From Daphnia carinata (taxonomy: Eukaryota > Arthropoda > Branchiopoda > Diplostraca > Daphniidae): a stretch of DNA of 64,000 bases. The stretch is taken from NCBI RefSeq assembly GCF_022539665.2, contig NC_081337.1:1480239-1544238 (forward strand), read 5' to 3'. Below the pieces are notes generated by a model. It had not been told where the DNA came from. It made no database searches and saw only the letters and a program-made list of their open reading frames with translations. Below, piece by piece: positions 22,527 through 33,298 of this stretch; position 1 is the stretch's first letter, and every line of letters starts with the position of its first letter. Position numbers and translations under genes: made by a program.

Positions 22527-23646
22527 TTGCTTCATTCTTTTTCGGAAGTCCAATTTCTCGTTTTGACTCCTGGCTTGAGAACTTTGAAAGCATAGTTGAA
22601 GGGTCAGGATGGTCAGAAGAGAAAATTATTCAGACACTGTGAGCTAAAATGACAGATAAGGCTTTTTCGGTGATACAAAATATGGTCCAGGAACATCCTA
22701 ATGACTATGCGTTTCTTAAAGAAGCTTTACTCGGCCATTTTCACGGGGATGAAAATGTTGATTTATATATTACAAAATTTTTAATAAGGCAAAACGTAAA
22801 CCGGGCGAAAAAAATATAGATTATGCTCACCGTCTTCAAGCAATCTTTAAGAAAGCGTACCCTGTAGGCTATGCCGAGCGATCCTTTTCGATTATTCTTA
22901 TGCAGAAACTTATAGAAGGTTTGGATTCAAAATTGCAGGCAAAAGTAAGGTACAAGGAATTTGGAGACTTTAACGCACTGGTCGCATCGACACGCATTTA
23001 TGCCGTTCGCCTAGAAGCTTTGGAATCGGACCGTGAAAAACATGAGTTTGTTAGGGCGATTGATGAGTCAAAAGATAGAAAATATTCGGAATTAAATGAA
23101 CCTAAACAAATGATAATTGAGCAGAAGGAAATAGTAAGTCACGCCGTTGCGAACATTCGTCAGGGAAATAAGACCGTAGACACTCCAAAATCGGAGAGGG
23201 ATGAAATGAAAGATATGCTGCACGAGCTAACGCAGACGGTAAAACAACTCCAACTTGAGAAGAGGGATAATGTTTCCTCTTCGGCGGGTGCCCCATATAA
23301 AAAAAGGGTTTCATTTGACACAGATAGCAACAACCAGAGAAATTGGAGACCGAACTCTTCACACTCCAATACTAACACTCACCCTTACCAAAGAGATAGG
23401 AAACAAAATAGGCCTACAAACTTTACACCACCCTTCCCAAGATCTAGTAATAATCCAAATAATAGGCCTACCGAGAACGTAATAACTTGTACCTTTTGCG
23501 GTTGTCGTGGTCATACACAATCAGATTGCCGTAAATTCCAGCGGCATAATTTGGAACAAGCGCAGCCCCCAATCTCTTATTCTTGCCGTGAGATTGGTCA
23601 TAAATCGAATAACTGCCCCAAATATAGCTCCAATAGGCCAAAATAA
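22446..23646 (+). pseudogene. Gypsy-2 gag capsid and zinc knuckles
   Basis: After ATG 22,446 the capsid is broken by stops and frameshifts to about 22,890. The frame 22,900-23,646 is then open: MQKLIEGLDSKLQAKVRYKE, ESDREKHEFVRAIDES, a Pro/Asn-rich linker, then zinc knuckles CTFCGCRGHTQSDC (intact) and SYSCREIGHKSNNC. The first Cys of the second knuckle is Ser; Gypsy-1 has Cys. The zinc finger region would bind genomic RNA. Confidence 0.8.
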
Positions 23647-26600
23647 AGCCCCGCTCTCAAAATTATTAAATGACTTTCACGACTTGTTCGCAGCAAAAGA
23701 TTCTGAATTAGGGAACACTAATCTGATTAAGCATACAATTGATACACAAGGAAGAGGCCCTATTCGACAACGCCCTTATCCAGTTACGAACAATCAGAGA
23801 AAAATATTGGATGATAAAGTACAGGAAATGCTAGATGCAAACGTTATACGATATTCTCATTCACCATGGGCTTCACCTGTGGTTTTAGTAGAGAAAAAAG
23901 GTGGTGAAGTAAGATTTTGCGTTGATTATCGGAAATTAAATAGTATTACAAAAAAGATTCATTTCCTATGCCGAGGATAGACGACACATTAGGTAAATTA
24001 TATAGAAAGAAATTTATCACAACTCTACCCAGAGGCCAAATCAGGCCTCTGGCTATTGGCAAATTCAAGTTGATGAGCATGCTATTGAAAAAACAGCTTT
24101 TGTAGTAGAAAGCAATCTATACGAATTTAAACGTATGGCGTTTGGCTTGTGTAACGCACCTGCCACATTTCAAAGATTAATTAATTATGTACTGAAAGAC
24201 GTTTTGGGAAGTAAAGCGGTAGTTTATTTGGATGACGTCATCATATTTTCGGACACTTTTGAAGATCATTTAAATGATATTCGGGAAATTTTTACTTTAT
24301 TAAAGGACGCAAATTGAAAATTAAAACTTAAGAAATGCCAGTTAATTAAAAACTCGGTAAATTATTTAGGGCATGTCATTTCAACTGAGGGAATTAAACC
24401 TGATCCAAGTAAAATTGATAAAATAGTAAATTATAAAACGCCAACTTCTGTGGATGAAGTGAGGTCATTTCTCGGTTTAGCAGGTTATGATAGGAGATTT
24501 ATTCCAAATTTTGGTTCAATCGCAAAACCTTTAACCAGATTAACACATAAAGATTTAAGTAAGAAACCTTTTGCATGGGGAACGGAAGAACAGTTAGCTT
24601 TTGAGACATTGCGTACTTCTCTTATTACACCGCCAGTCCTCGTGTATCCAAATTTTAATGAGAAGTTCTTTCTTTTCACTGACGCCTGCGACTACGGTAT
24701 CGGAGCCGTTCTTTCTCAAATTCAACACGGTCAGGAGCACCCAATAGCTTATTCCAGTAGACAGTTAACCAAAGCAGAAATGAAATATAGTACAACAGAA
24801 AAAGAAGCGCTAGCAGTCGTAGATGCGACTAAACATTTCCGTCATTATCTATTGGATAAACACTTCGAAATAATTAGTGATCATCGCCCTTTACAATGGC
24901 TTAAAAATCAGAAAGACAATAATGGAAGATTAGGAAGATGGGCTATCTTATTAGCCGCAACCAATTATGAATTAAAATATAGGCCAGGTCGTATTCATCA
25001 AAATGTGGACGGTTTATCAAGGTTAAAAGTAGCCAGTATTCAAACTGGGAAAGATATGAAATTGATTTATGAAAAACAATTGGAAGATGATCTTTGTATC
25101 GCTATCAGGAATTATCTAGAGAAAGGACAACTAGATGAGATTTTTAAACTATCGAAACCTGAGTGGATAAAGGAAATTGAGTATTTTGAGATAATCGAAG
25201 GAACACTTTATAGACGGGAACTGCCATCTCAGAGTAGTAAAAGGAACGACAGTAACCATCAATTAGTTTTGCCATTATCTTTACGCCAGCTAGTACTTAA
25301 AGAATTACATGACACTCCGATGCGTGAACATTTGGCATTTTATAAAACTTATATGAAAGTTAAAAATAATTATTATTGGCCAAATATGAGAGGCGACATT
25401 AAAGAATATTGTCAGGCTTGTGAAGTATGCATTGCAAACACTTACTCGTCTTATAGAGCACTTTTGCATCCCCATGAAATTGCTAAAGCTCCTTTTCAAG
25501 TAATTGGAATGGACTTTTTGCGGCCAATTACACCTGTTTCTCCCAATGGGAATAGTTATATTTTGGTTATTACAGATTATTTTAGCCGTTGGGTCTAGGC
25601 TGTTGCTTTAAAAGATCAAACTGCTCAAACAACAGCAGAGTGTGTATATAAAACCATTATTGTTAGACATGGGATGCCTAAAGCAATTCTTTCCGATCGT
25701 GGAACAAATTTCACATCAAAATTATTCCATTATTTTTGTAAAAAGTTAAAAATTGCGATTAAAATCAGCGATTAGCCACCGCTTATAACCCAGCTGGTAA
25801 TGGGGAAACGGAAAGGTTCAATCGAACTTTGACGTCTATGTTAAGAAAAGAATTAAAAGACGGCGAACATGCCAATTGGGAAGAAATGTTAGAAGATGTT
25901 TTATTTGCGTATCGTAGCTCGGTCCACTCTTCGACATTCGACACCCCATATTATTTACTCCACGGTAGAGACCCAAATATTCCTATTAACGAATTTCTTG
26001 ATGCATCTCCCCAACCATTTAAATCTTCTTCTGATTATGTTGGAAATCTAACAGAACGTTTGCGTTATAGTTTTGAAAGAGTTAGAGAGGAAAGCGAAAA
26101 AGCTAGGAAGCGCCAAAGGGAACAATATTACAAGCGCGCGAAAGAAACCGATACGCGGTAGGCGATCGGGTGTTATTGGACATTCCAGTAGTAAAAGAAG
26201 GAGAGAGCAGGAAGTTCACTTCGAAATATAAAGGGCCTTATAGAATAGTTTATTCGAATAATACTGTAGACATCGCTGATAATTCGTATATATGCCAGTG
26301 TACGCATGTAAACAGATTAAAACCTTTGTATGAAACAATGCTATGGAAACATGAGCATTGTTGCCACTTGAGACCCCCTTGGAATTTGAGAGCAGATTCC
26401 GCAAGTCTATTGCGACTCAAACAACAAGTGTGTCTGAACACGAGCTCGATGACGAAGCCGTAAGACAACAAAATATTGCATCAAAAGCCGTGTCAGAATT
26501 GATACCAGACACCAATTCAATGGGTCAACAACTTGTGCTCGAAGACCATATGATCGGACAGTCTCATCTGCCGATCGAAGAGCGATTGTCCTCAAATGAC

Positions 26601-26800
26601 AATTGCGATGTTACCGAAAATCAACAGCATCCATCAACAATACCTGAAACTGATCCTATATGCGCCGCTAAGGATTTCGAAATTCAGCAAATTGAAAATA
26701 ATGCGTCATCATAATCAGCATCAACGCATCAATACGGTGTGAACCACCGTCCACAGCGAAATAGGAGAACACCAATTCGTTATAGAGACGAAGTGTAATG
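23647..26800 (+). pseudogene. Gypsy-2 pol: protease deleted; RT, RNase H and integrase broken
   Basis: Directly after gag the sequence jumps to the RT N-terminus (LSKLLNDFHDLFAAKDSELG), so the protease present in Gypsy-1 is deleted. RT has SPWASPVVLVEKKGGEVRFC, a frameshift near 23,952, a palindrome replacing the first catalytic Asp motif (24,025-24,055), then VVYLDDVIIFSDTF intact. RNase H: FTDACDYGIGAVLSQ, EKEALAVVDA, ISDHRPLQWL. Integrase: HDTPMREH ... YCQACEVC, GMDFLRPI, a TAG near 25,596, LSDRGTNFTS, then frameshifts and GNGETERFNRT. Tail as in Gypsy-1 (THVNRLKPLYETMLW). Confidence 0.87.
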
Positions 26801-26988
26801 ACATCAAACTGCGCAATTCTCTAATTCGAACAATGACAAGTGGGCTACTATATAAACTGTGTGTTGAGTGAAGAAAAATCACCACTTCTTCGTACTCCCA
26901 GTGAGCAATCAAAGACTATCTGTTCAGACAAGTTTTAATTGTGTCACGGCTAACGAGAACCTAGAGAAGAAAAAAAAAGGAAAAAAAA

Positions 26989-27477
26989 ATGGAGGCCGTC
27001 AAAGAACAATACCAGAAAGTCGAAGAGATTGAAGTCAGCAACAGCTGGATACCTATGGTATCTATTCCGCTGCCCGCCCCGGAGATCGTGGTCGTAGACC
27101 TTACTTCTTCCTCCACATCCGACGACGAGGCAACCGTTGCCGGAGACGTACCGGAGGCATTTGACATGCAGGATGCCGAAGATTTCTGCAACGGTGGAGC
27201 CCGAAACGACTGGCACCGAGCAGCAGCCCTGGAGGATAAACAACTGGATATCAAGACCAACCAAAACATCTGTCGCCTCCTGTATCAACTTTACTCGAAG
27301 CAATGGCACGCAGCCATTAACACCTTAAAGGGGATCCTCGATCTGGATCCCGAGGGGCGACACCCACCACTCTATGGCTGGACTGACTATCACTGGGACC
27401 CACCTCCACCCAGGAAGCGTTCCAGTGACGGCGACCACGAGGATACTCCGGATGCAAAGAGGTCCAAATACCTCTAA
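26989..27477 (+). CDS. Gypsy-2 accessory ORF (shared ILDLDPE..PPLYGW motif)
   Basis: An uninterrupted 162-codon ORF starting at ATG 26,989 in A-rich context (aaaaaaatATGG). The N-terminal half is acidic and Ser/Thr-rich (VVVDLTSSSTSDDEATVAGD). The C-terminal half has LLYQLYSKQWHAAINTLKG, then ILDLDPEGRHPPLYGW, then a Pro-rich and basic end with PPPPRKRSS and DAKRSKYL. The Gypsy-1 counterpart (14,571-15,101) shares the motif and preceding helix but little of the N-terminus. It lies between pol and env. It is one of the few Gypsy-2 ORFs without a break, which may reflect short length or recent constraint. No known domain recognised. Confidence 0.7.
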   Translation: MEAVKEQYQKVEEIEVSNSWIPMVSIPLPAPEIVVVDLTSSSTSDDEATVAGDVPEAFDMQDAEDFCNGGARNDWHRAAALEDKQLDIKTNQNICRLLYQLYSKQWHAAINTLKGILDLDPEGRHPPLYGWTDYHWDPPPPRKRSSDGDHEDTPDAKRSKYL

Positions 27478-29092
27478 CACATCCAGAAGAAGAAGACCGA
27501 AGAAAGAAATTTTCTCCTCTTTTCCCCCTGTTTTTTTACTTATGTTTCTCCACTTTCACCTATGCTTACAATATTTACTCGGTATGCCAATATACCCTCA
27601 TCTATATATTCCTTTATAACAGCTGAAATAAACACAATAGCCAACAATTAAGATATCATCATTGAGAAAAAAACAGAAAAAACACGATATATCAACATCA
27701 ACTACAAAACAAATAGAAGGGAATCATGATACAAAAAACGTTATGTAATTATACATAACTCATTTCCCTTGGAAAAAAAAGTATTCTCTTGAAAAAAAAA
27801 TTTATAATAAATAACGTAGTTGTTAACGAATACCAATTTCTATATAAAAAAACTGTCTTAGTTATGTTATGCATATGAACTTATTATGCTCATATTACAT
27901 GTGTTTTGCCCTTTCTCCATTTTTACAATTTCACTTTTCCAGTTTACGCCCTATAGTCATTTCTTATCTATTACGTCTTAAAATCCAACAGTCATTATAG
28001 ATTCTGAAACATAAAGCCATTTGAGTAAAAACATTAAAGAAGTATTGCTTTTGGGAACCTTAAGTTATATTTCACTTCCGTAAAAACACCTTAATACGTG
28101 ACACATTATGACAATTTGGTAGTCACAATTGAAGTAGTTCCCTTTTTGAAGAATCCCATTGCCAAACTAACACAGTAGAAAAGTAGACAAATTCCCTTGA
28201 ACCAATAATTAAACAATAATGTGCACAAACAATAACGTTGTTAAACGAATGATGTGAATTTCCCTGTTATCCACTTTTTCCCCATATCTCTTGTACGTTC
28301 TTTTCTTATATTCCCCACAAATTTTCAAAATCGTAGCTCCAACTCTTATATCTTTAATCCCAATATCAATTACAATACTGTTCACTTTCCCTTTCGTTTT
28401 CACACTGCAACTTGTCCATAGCCCAAACTGAGAGCCAAAATGTTAGCGCCGCCTTCCTTTGCATGGAGCTAATACTACTCTACCCTCCCAACGCCCAACC
28501 ACCCACTTCTTAAGAAAAAAAAAACCCTTTTGATTTTCTCGCAAGCGCGTAGCTCCGCCCAGATTCTTCCCCCTCTGTTTTTCTGCCCTATCCCTTCCCT
28601 TGCGTTGGACTTAGGAAAAAGCCAAACTCCATATGACCTTTCACGGCAAAACTTTTTCCGCCGAAAACTTTTAGACGTTTCTTTTCTTTTCTTCCCCACT
28701 AAACAATACTATATTTTCTTGTTTTTCCTTTTCGATAATTAAGTTTATCTTCTCCTCGTTCCAACGATACTAAATTCTTTTAAAAATAAATTATCCTTCC
28801 CCCCGAAAACGCAATTATATTACAATGCCCTACCATCTTTCTCCCTTTTTGCCGTAGCTAGCTAGCAAAGCCGACGAAAAAAAAAACGTTGACCTTTCAA
28901 AAAGCCGTAGAATATTTTTCACTTTTCCTTTTCTTTCTTCTTTCCTCTATATTTTTGTTCTACTTAGTTTTAAGAAGCCCACATGATGACGCTATATATA
29001 TATTTTGTCAGTTACATTGCTTCTTTTGTTTTGTCTTTGTATGTATTGCTTTTCTATATACCTTCCGTATATAGAAATGTCCCCACCCATTT
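27478..29092. other. Gypsy-2 non-coding stretch before env
   Basis: About 1.6 kb, AT- and pyrimidine-rich, with no credible ORF. A motif resembling a 3' splice site (cttccgtatatag) lies at 29,062-29,074, about 19 bases before the env start, compatible with expression of env from a spliced RNA. This is inference only. Confidence 0.4.
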
Positions 29093-29937
29093 ATGCTGCT
29101 ACTATGCCTTTACGGGTTACACCCGCAAGCATTTGAAACGACGGTATGCGATTGCGCAGAGCCGTTGAAGATGGGAATTCTTCAATTTTCTGACGCGAAT
29201 TGCCAACCGATATCTACCGATAATAAGGCCATCCGCGTAAAATATGCAGTTTATAGTGGAGAACGTGCTGCAAGCAAATTCCAGGGATATATTTGTGCGC
29301 GCTGGAAAAATATAAGACATATTTTGAACATGAAATATAATGAATTTTCTTGGACAAACAGTGATCGTGCCCGATAAAATTTCCATCGATACAACACCCG
29401 CCGAGTGCAACGAAATGATTAACAACAAAAGGTGCGACGATCAACGAATGACTTTTTTGGATGCAAAATTTGTGTTCGACGACGAACCCGATATTTCCGG
29501 ATATTGGTTACAGACAATCAATTCGGAATTATAAACTGTGTTCTTGAAAAAGTTCAACTCTTCCAACAAAAGGAATATGCCGATTTTTCATCGCCTATCG
29601 GAACTGCTTCTGCTGCGTCAGGCAATTTGTCACATAATCATTTAACACTGATTTGGGACAAAACCTACACACAGAAATCTAAATCGATCACCCGGATTGT
29701 CGAAGATGGCAGCGGCATGCTAACACAATTACCAGGAGAAAAGACAATTTTCAGACACCAAGACGACAGAATCAACTAGACTTCCATTTGTCACCACTAT
29801 CCCGTTGTGTTTCAGTGCAAAAAACTTGCTCCAATTGGACTTCTTCCTTTGGAATCGTCGGCCAATCACAACTCTTCGTTTCGACGGCGGCCATCATGAA
29901 AAATTTAACAACAATATTGGAGACCCAAGCGCCACCT
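29093..29937 (+). pseudogene. Gypsy-2 envelope-like glycoprotein gene, broken and truncated
   Basis: It starts at ATG 29,093 with a short hydrophobic leader (MLLLCLYGL). It is colinear with the Gypsy-1 env (30,831-32,442): shared features are the WDC/CDC-type start, GILQFSD, a GYIC motif, NECN/AECN and RCDDQ, and LSHNHLTL. Frameshifts occur near 29,330 and 29,530, with a stop at 29,777. The gene is cut by the 3' LTR at 29,938, so the C-terminal half and membrane anchor are missing. Cysteine-rich and secreted in appearance. It is not the usual Gypsy F-type envelope as far as I can see. Confidence 0.65.
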
Positions 29938-30179
29938 AAGAACTGAAGCAAGTCAGTTACCGACGTGTATCTGAGGCTAACGGTCAGGTTCTGATTCAGC
30001 TAAGTGTCTTCTCTTATTTTAATATTGTGTTTGAGAATTGATCTTTGTCTCGTGTTGAAGTGAGTGTTCAATTCTTGTAACTTGTTTTTAACGACGTGCC
30101 AACGGGTTGTGTTACACCTCGTCTTCATCTTACACCCACTCTCTTATTCGGCTCGCGCTACCGCGGTAAGCTCACACTA

Positions 30180-30234
30180 CAAAAAGGGAGACAGAAAGTG
30201 AATCAGGATGCATTTCACTTTCTGTCTCCCTTTT
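30180..30234. repeat. Perfect 22-bp inverted repeat inside the Gypsy-2 3' LTR
   Basis: The right arm TTCACTTTCTGTCTCCCTTT exists in the 5' LTR (20,600-20,620). The left arm is its exact complement and is present only in this copy, separated by a loop of about 11 bases (tcaggatgcat). This is the signature of a local template-switch mutation, not of a transposon end. Confidence 0.8.
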
Positions 30235-30335
30235 TATTCAATAGGTTTCTCTTATGTCTTTATCCAAAACATCTTTGTATTTTACATGCTTAACCTAAGA
30301 CAAATATAGTCGTCATTGTGGGTACAACGCCTCTG

Positions 30336-30440
30336 AGTTCTTTTAGTTCTTTTATTCTCTTATTCTTTTATTCTTTTATTCTTTTATTCTTTTATTCTTT
30401 TATTCTTTTATTCTTTTATTCTTTTATTCTTTTTATTCTT
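30336..30440 (+). repeat. Microsatellite (ATTCTTTT)n in the Gypsy-2 3' LTR
   Basis: About ten near-perfect 8-base units. The 5' LTR has a shorter, more degenerate version at 20,730-20,815, so the array expanded after or during insertion. Confidence 0.8.
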
Positions 30441-30520
30441 TATTGTCTTGAATTCGTGAAGTCAATCTTCCCACACGGGAAGATGCTTTACAGTTGCTTA
30501 TAGGTTACCAGGGTCGATCA

Positions 30521-30539
30521 CTCCCAGATTTCGGCACCA
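30521..30539 (-). promoter_or_regulatory. BEL-2 primer-binding site
   Basis: On the minus strand TGGTGCCGAAATCTGGGAG lies three bases after the LTR end (GCAACA AAG TGG...). It resembles the BEL-1 site at 4,357. Confidence 0.7.
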
Positions 30540-30542
30540 CTT

Positions 30543-30828
30543 TGTTGCAAACTAAGCAAGTCTGCAGCGTGTAGCGAAATAACGAAAACGAAAACGATTG
30601 GCGAACTGGTCAGAAAAAAACGAGACAGCGCGAGCAAAAAAATGGCGTCACGTAAGGTAGCACGGTCGAAAAGCGTCTGAGCCTCCTTACACGTCATTAA
30701 TCATAGCGTCTATCAAAAAAACAAATGACACAAGAATTGCGACAGAATAGGCCGCTAATTAAAGTAAAGGAAGGGTAAATGGTTGGCGCGCGAAGCCTGA
30801 TCCGGGTTGCCATGGTAACTCGGTAACA
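30543..30828 (-). repeat. BEL-2 5' LTR
   Basis: On the minus strand it begins TGTTACCGAGTTACCATGGC and ends GTTTGCAACA, 286 bases, followed by a BEL-type primer-binding site. It continues the BEL-2 element whose gag begins at 20,121, across the Gypsy-2 insertion. No second copy is present because the BEL-2 3' end is deleted. Confidence 0.75.
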
Positions 30829-30830
30829 GT

Positions 30831-32442
30831 CTTTATGGACTTAACGTTCGAGACTTTGAAGCCACCGTATGGGATTGTACTGAATCATCGAAAATAGGAA
30901 TAATTCAATTTTCGGATGCCGATTGTCATCCGGAAATAGACGATAAACACTCCGTTGACGTACAATATTCAGTGTATAGTGAAATGCGTGCCGCAGTTCA
31001 ATTTCCTGGTTATATTTGTGCGAAGTGGAAACAAATTCGACATGTCACCATGAATTTTTTTGGGCAGTTGGTGATTGTGCCCGATAGGATTCCGCTTGAC
31101 ACTACGCCAAATGAGTGCAATGACATGATTAACAGTCTTCGATGCGACGATCAAAAAATAACCGCCGCGGAAAATAAATATGTATTTGATCGCGAACCTG
31201 AAATTTTTGGTCATTGGTTACAAACAATTGACGTGGAAATTATTAATTGTGAGCTTGAGATAATTCGTCTGTATCAAGATGTGGAAAATAGTAATTTCTC
31301 CACGCCAATTGGTATTGCTTCCGCATCAACAGGTCATTTGTCGCATAATCATTTAACATTGGTTTGGGACAAAACCTATACTCAACGATCTGAACCAAAA
31401 GCTCATCTCATTGAATCTGGAATTGGAAAATTTATTCGGAAAACGGGAAATGATAAAATTTTTCGCCTTCAAGATGACAAAAAACAATTGGATTTCCATT
31501 TATCTTTTCAACCGCGTTGTATTCCCATACAAAACTCTTGTTCAAAGAAATCTGACGCCTTTAATATTCTCGGCCAATCAAAACTCTTCGTCACAACGGC
31601 GGCCATCATGGAAAATTTGTCGACAATAATATTGGCGGACCTCACGCCACCTAGTGCTCCAAATTTGGACAATTCCGCTATTTTGCAGTATGTTCGTGAT
31701 CAACTTACGGACCATGAAAATGAATTATCACGATTAATTCAAATCTTACAATGTGATTCAAGAAGTGCTAAACATGTAAGAGCAATTATTGCGGCACAAT
31801 ATAATGGTTGGTTAGTTGCTTCGCATCTAGATCTACCTAAGTGCACAAAATTACAAGCCTTTGGAAAAACCGCCATTGTCATCTCGTGCAAACCTTTAAA
31901 TGTGACTTTCGAAACCGTCGTAACATCTTGCGGACCGCAACCAAAATTTAAAAATTATACAATTAACCTGGACGGTTGGGAACTCGTTAAATATTTGCCG
32001 TGTTATTAGACCAATGGATTTGTGAACTTCAATGACATTCCTTGTGCGTTTCGCAATAACACTTCGAAGCCCGTGAACGCAAGTATCGTATTACCGGTAC
32101 AAACTCTTGCGCATTTTTTTCGGTATGCAGATGTGAAATTTTTCGACTATGAACATAAAAGTAAACCTGCGTATAGTGAAACTATTATGGATCATATGAG
32201 TATAATGGCTGATATTGCCGCAGCTATGAATGAACATTCGCCGAGTGAGTTTTCAGCAAATAATCGACCAAGTGTGACCAACGTTTTGTTATCAGCCTCT
32301 GAAGTGAACACTTACTAGCTGGTGGGAAACCATTAAAAATTATTTCTTCGTCGGTGTACTCTGCCTCCTGGGTCTTCTTTTCTTACGCATCTGTTATGGT
32401 TGTGGATTTTTGGACTCATCTGCAAGCTATGCTTTCGCCTAG
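30831..32442 (+). pseudogene. Gypsy-1 envelope-like glycoprotein gene, 5' end cut by BEL-2
   Basis: The coding frame resumes at 30,831 (LYGLNVRDFEATVWDC), exactly where BEL-2 ends; the start codon and leader are lost. A long frame runs to TAG 32,007, continues in frame to 32,318, then a frameshift leads into a hydrophobic segment NYFFVGVLCLLGLLFL (about 32,338-32,385) that looks like a membrane anchor. Cysteines and possible N-glycosylation sites (NNTS, NASI) are numerous. The fold class is uncertain. The pattern of a paired-Cys N-terminal domain and C-terminal anchor recalls glycoproteins of Jingchuvirales/mononegavirus type captured by arthropod retroelements, but this is a guess. Role would be membrane fusion; this copy is dead. 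Confidence 0.65.
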
Positions 32443-32513
32443 ATCAAGAACCGGAACCGGATTTCGCTTACCAAGTCTGATTACGGGACGTAATCTCACA
32501 CCGCCGGGAGTGA

Positions 32514-33298
32514 TGTAACGAAGTCATCAAAATACAACATTTAATTATATTTTATCTTGTTTGTTTGTTTTCTTCCTATTCAAATTGTATATTATGTTTG
32601 TTGTCCGTTTTCATTAAAGTATACCTTATAAATATAATAATTCAAGTTTCCATTGAATTCTATTTTTATACTATACTTTACATCCTACTTGTTGCTGATT
32701 GGATGAGCTTCATGCGTAGAACATCGCGCCATACATTTCCGTGAATATGAAATGCTGCTGCGTGAGATATTCAATAACTTATATCCGGAGCTCATCTGTC
32801 GGAAATGCTGTTTCCCTCAAACATGTAAAATCTATAAAAGGATGCCCTTTTGTTCCCAAAAGTTAGTTCTTTCTCGTTCTCGTTCCTGCTCTTGTTCCAG
32901 TTCCAGTTCTAGTTCTCATTCTAGTGTTATCTTATCTACAATTGCTGTTCAATTCATGAAATTTAGTGAGTTCAATTTATATCTTTCCAATAACTATTGT
33001 GAGTGCTTCTCATCGCTTCTGGTGCGACCGACAAGCCCTATTATCTTTATTTTTCTCGTACAACATTTATCATCTCTATTCTATCTTCGCCATGGCGGTG
33101 ACGGTAATACTAAATTCGCATGACTCTATTTCTATTTCTGTTTCCATTTATGCCCTAAAACTGTGTATTCTTTTGTTATCCATTTGGCCTATTAGAACAA
33201 AATATATTCGACATTGTGGTAACGCCTCCCGAGTTCATTTCATTACTATTTGTCTTAATAACATAAAGTCATTCTTTCTCCAAGAAGAATGCTTTACA
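32514..33298 (+). repeat. Gypsy-1 3' LTR
   Basis: 785 bases, TGTAACGAAGTC ... GCTTTACA, matching the 5' LTR. The target duplication AAAG follows at 33,299-33,302, after which BEL-1 coding sequence resumes. The TATA box is kept at 32,833, and the polyadenylation hexamer is mutated. Confidence 0.9.

Larger units (their letters stand above)
20171..30492 (+). mobile_element. Gypsy-2: Gypsy element of the Gypsy-1 family nested in BEL-2
   Basis: 5' LTR (about 20,171-20,864), primer-binding site, gag with overprinted ORF, pol lacking protease, integrase, accessory ORF, env-like relic, and a 5'-truncated 3' LTR (29,938-30,492). The protein order and most motifs match Gypsy-1, but the LTRs differ between the two subfamilies. 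It interrupts BEL-2 between primer-binding site and gag. No clear 4-base duplication was found at the outer edges (TCAC left, GTTG right). The left edge is therefore approximate, or the flank was rearranged. Confidence 0.82.
29938..30492 (+). repeat. Gypsy-2 3' LTR, lacking its first part
   Basis: Aligned with 20,346-20,864 and ending CTTTACA. It begins abruptly at AAGAACTGAAGC, so about 175 bases of the LTR start are absent. Two local changes distinguish it from the 5' LTR: a long inverted repeat (30,180-30,234) and expansion of an 8-base repeat (30,336-30,440). Confidence 0.8.
15562..30828 (-). mobile_element. BEL-2: minus-strand BEL/Pao element, truncated, split by Gypsy-2
   Basis: Read leftwards: 5' LTR (30,828-30,543), primer-binding site (30,539-30,521), then Gypsy-2 interrupts, then gag from 20,121, zinc region, protease, RT, RNase H and a truncated integrase ending near 15,562. 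Its right edge falls inside the Gypsy-1 env gene, which resumes at 30,831. The 3' part of the integrase and the 3' LTR are absent, so no second target-site copy exists to compare. It is a different BEL family from BEL-1: the LTR sequence differs and so does most protein sequence. Confidence 0.8.
7196..33298 (+). mobile_element. Gypsy-1: LTR retrotransposon with env, split by BEL-2
   Basis: The LTRs at 7,196-7,993 and 32,514-33,298 are near-identical, start TGTA[GA]CGAAGTCATC and end CTTTACA. The direct duplication AAAG sits immediately outside both (7,192-7,195 and 33,299-33,302), proving one insertion event into BEL-1. Internal order: primer-binding site, gag with overprinted ORF, protease, RT, RNase H, integrase, accessory ORF, [BEL-2 insertion 15,562-30,828], env-like gene. 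Without the nested DNA it is about 10.8 kb. Nonsense codons, frameshifts and an RT deletion make it defective. A 4-base duplication is typical of Gypsy integration. Confidence 0.9.

Noticed and set aside
7196-33298. Initial reading as four independent, side-by-side retroelements
   Set aside because: The AAAG duplication, the rejoined BEL-1 frame and the split BEL-2 leader show that they are nested.
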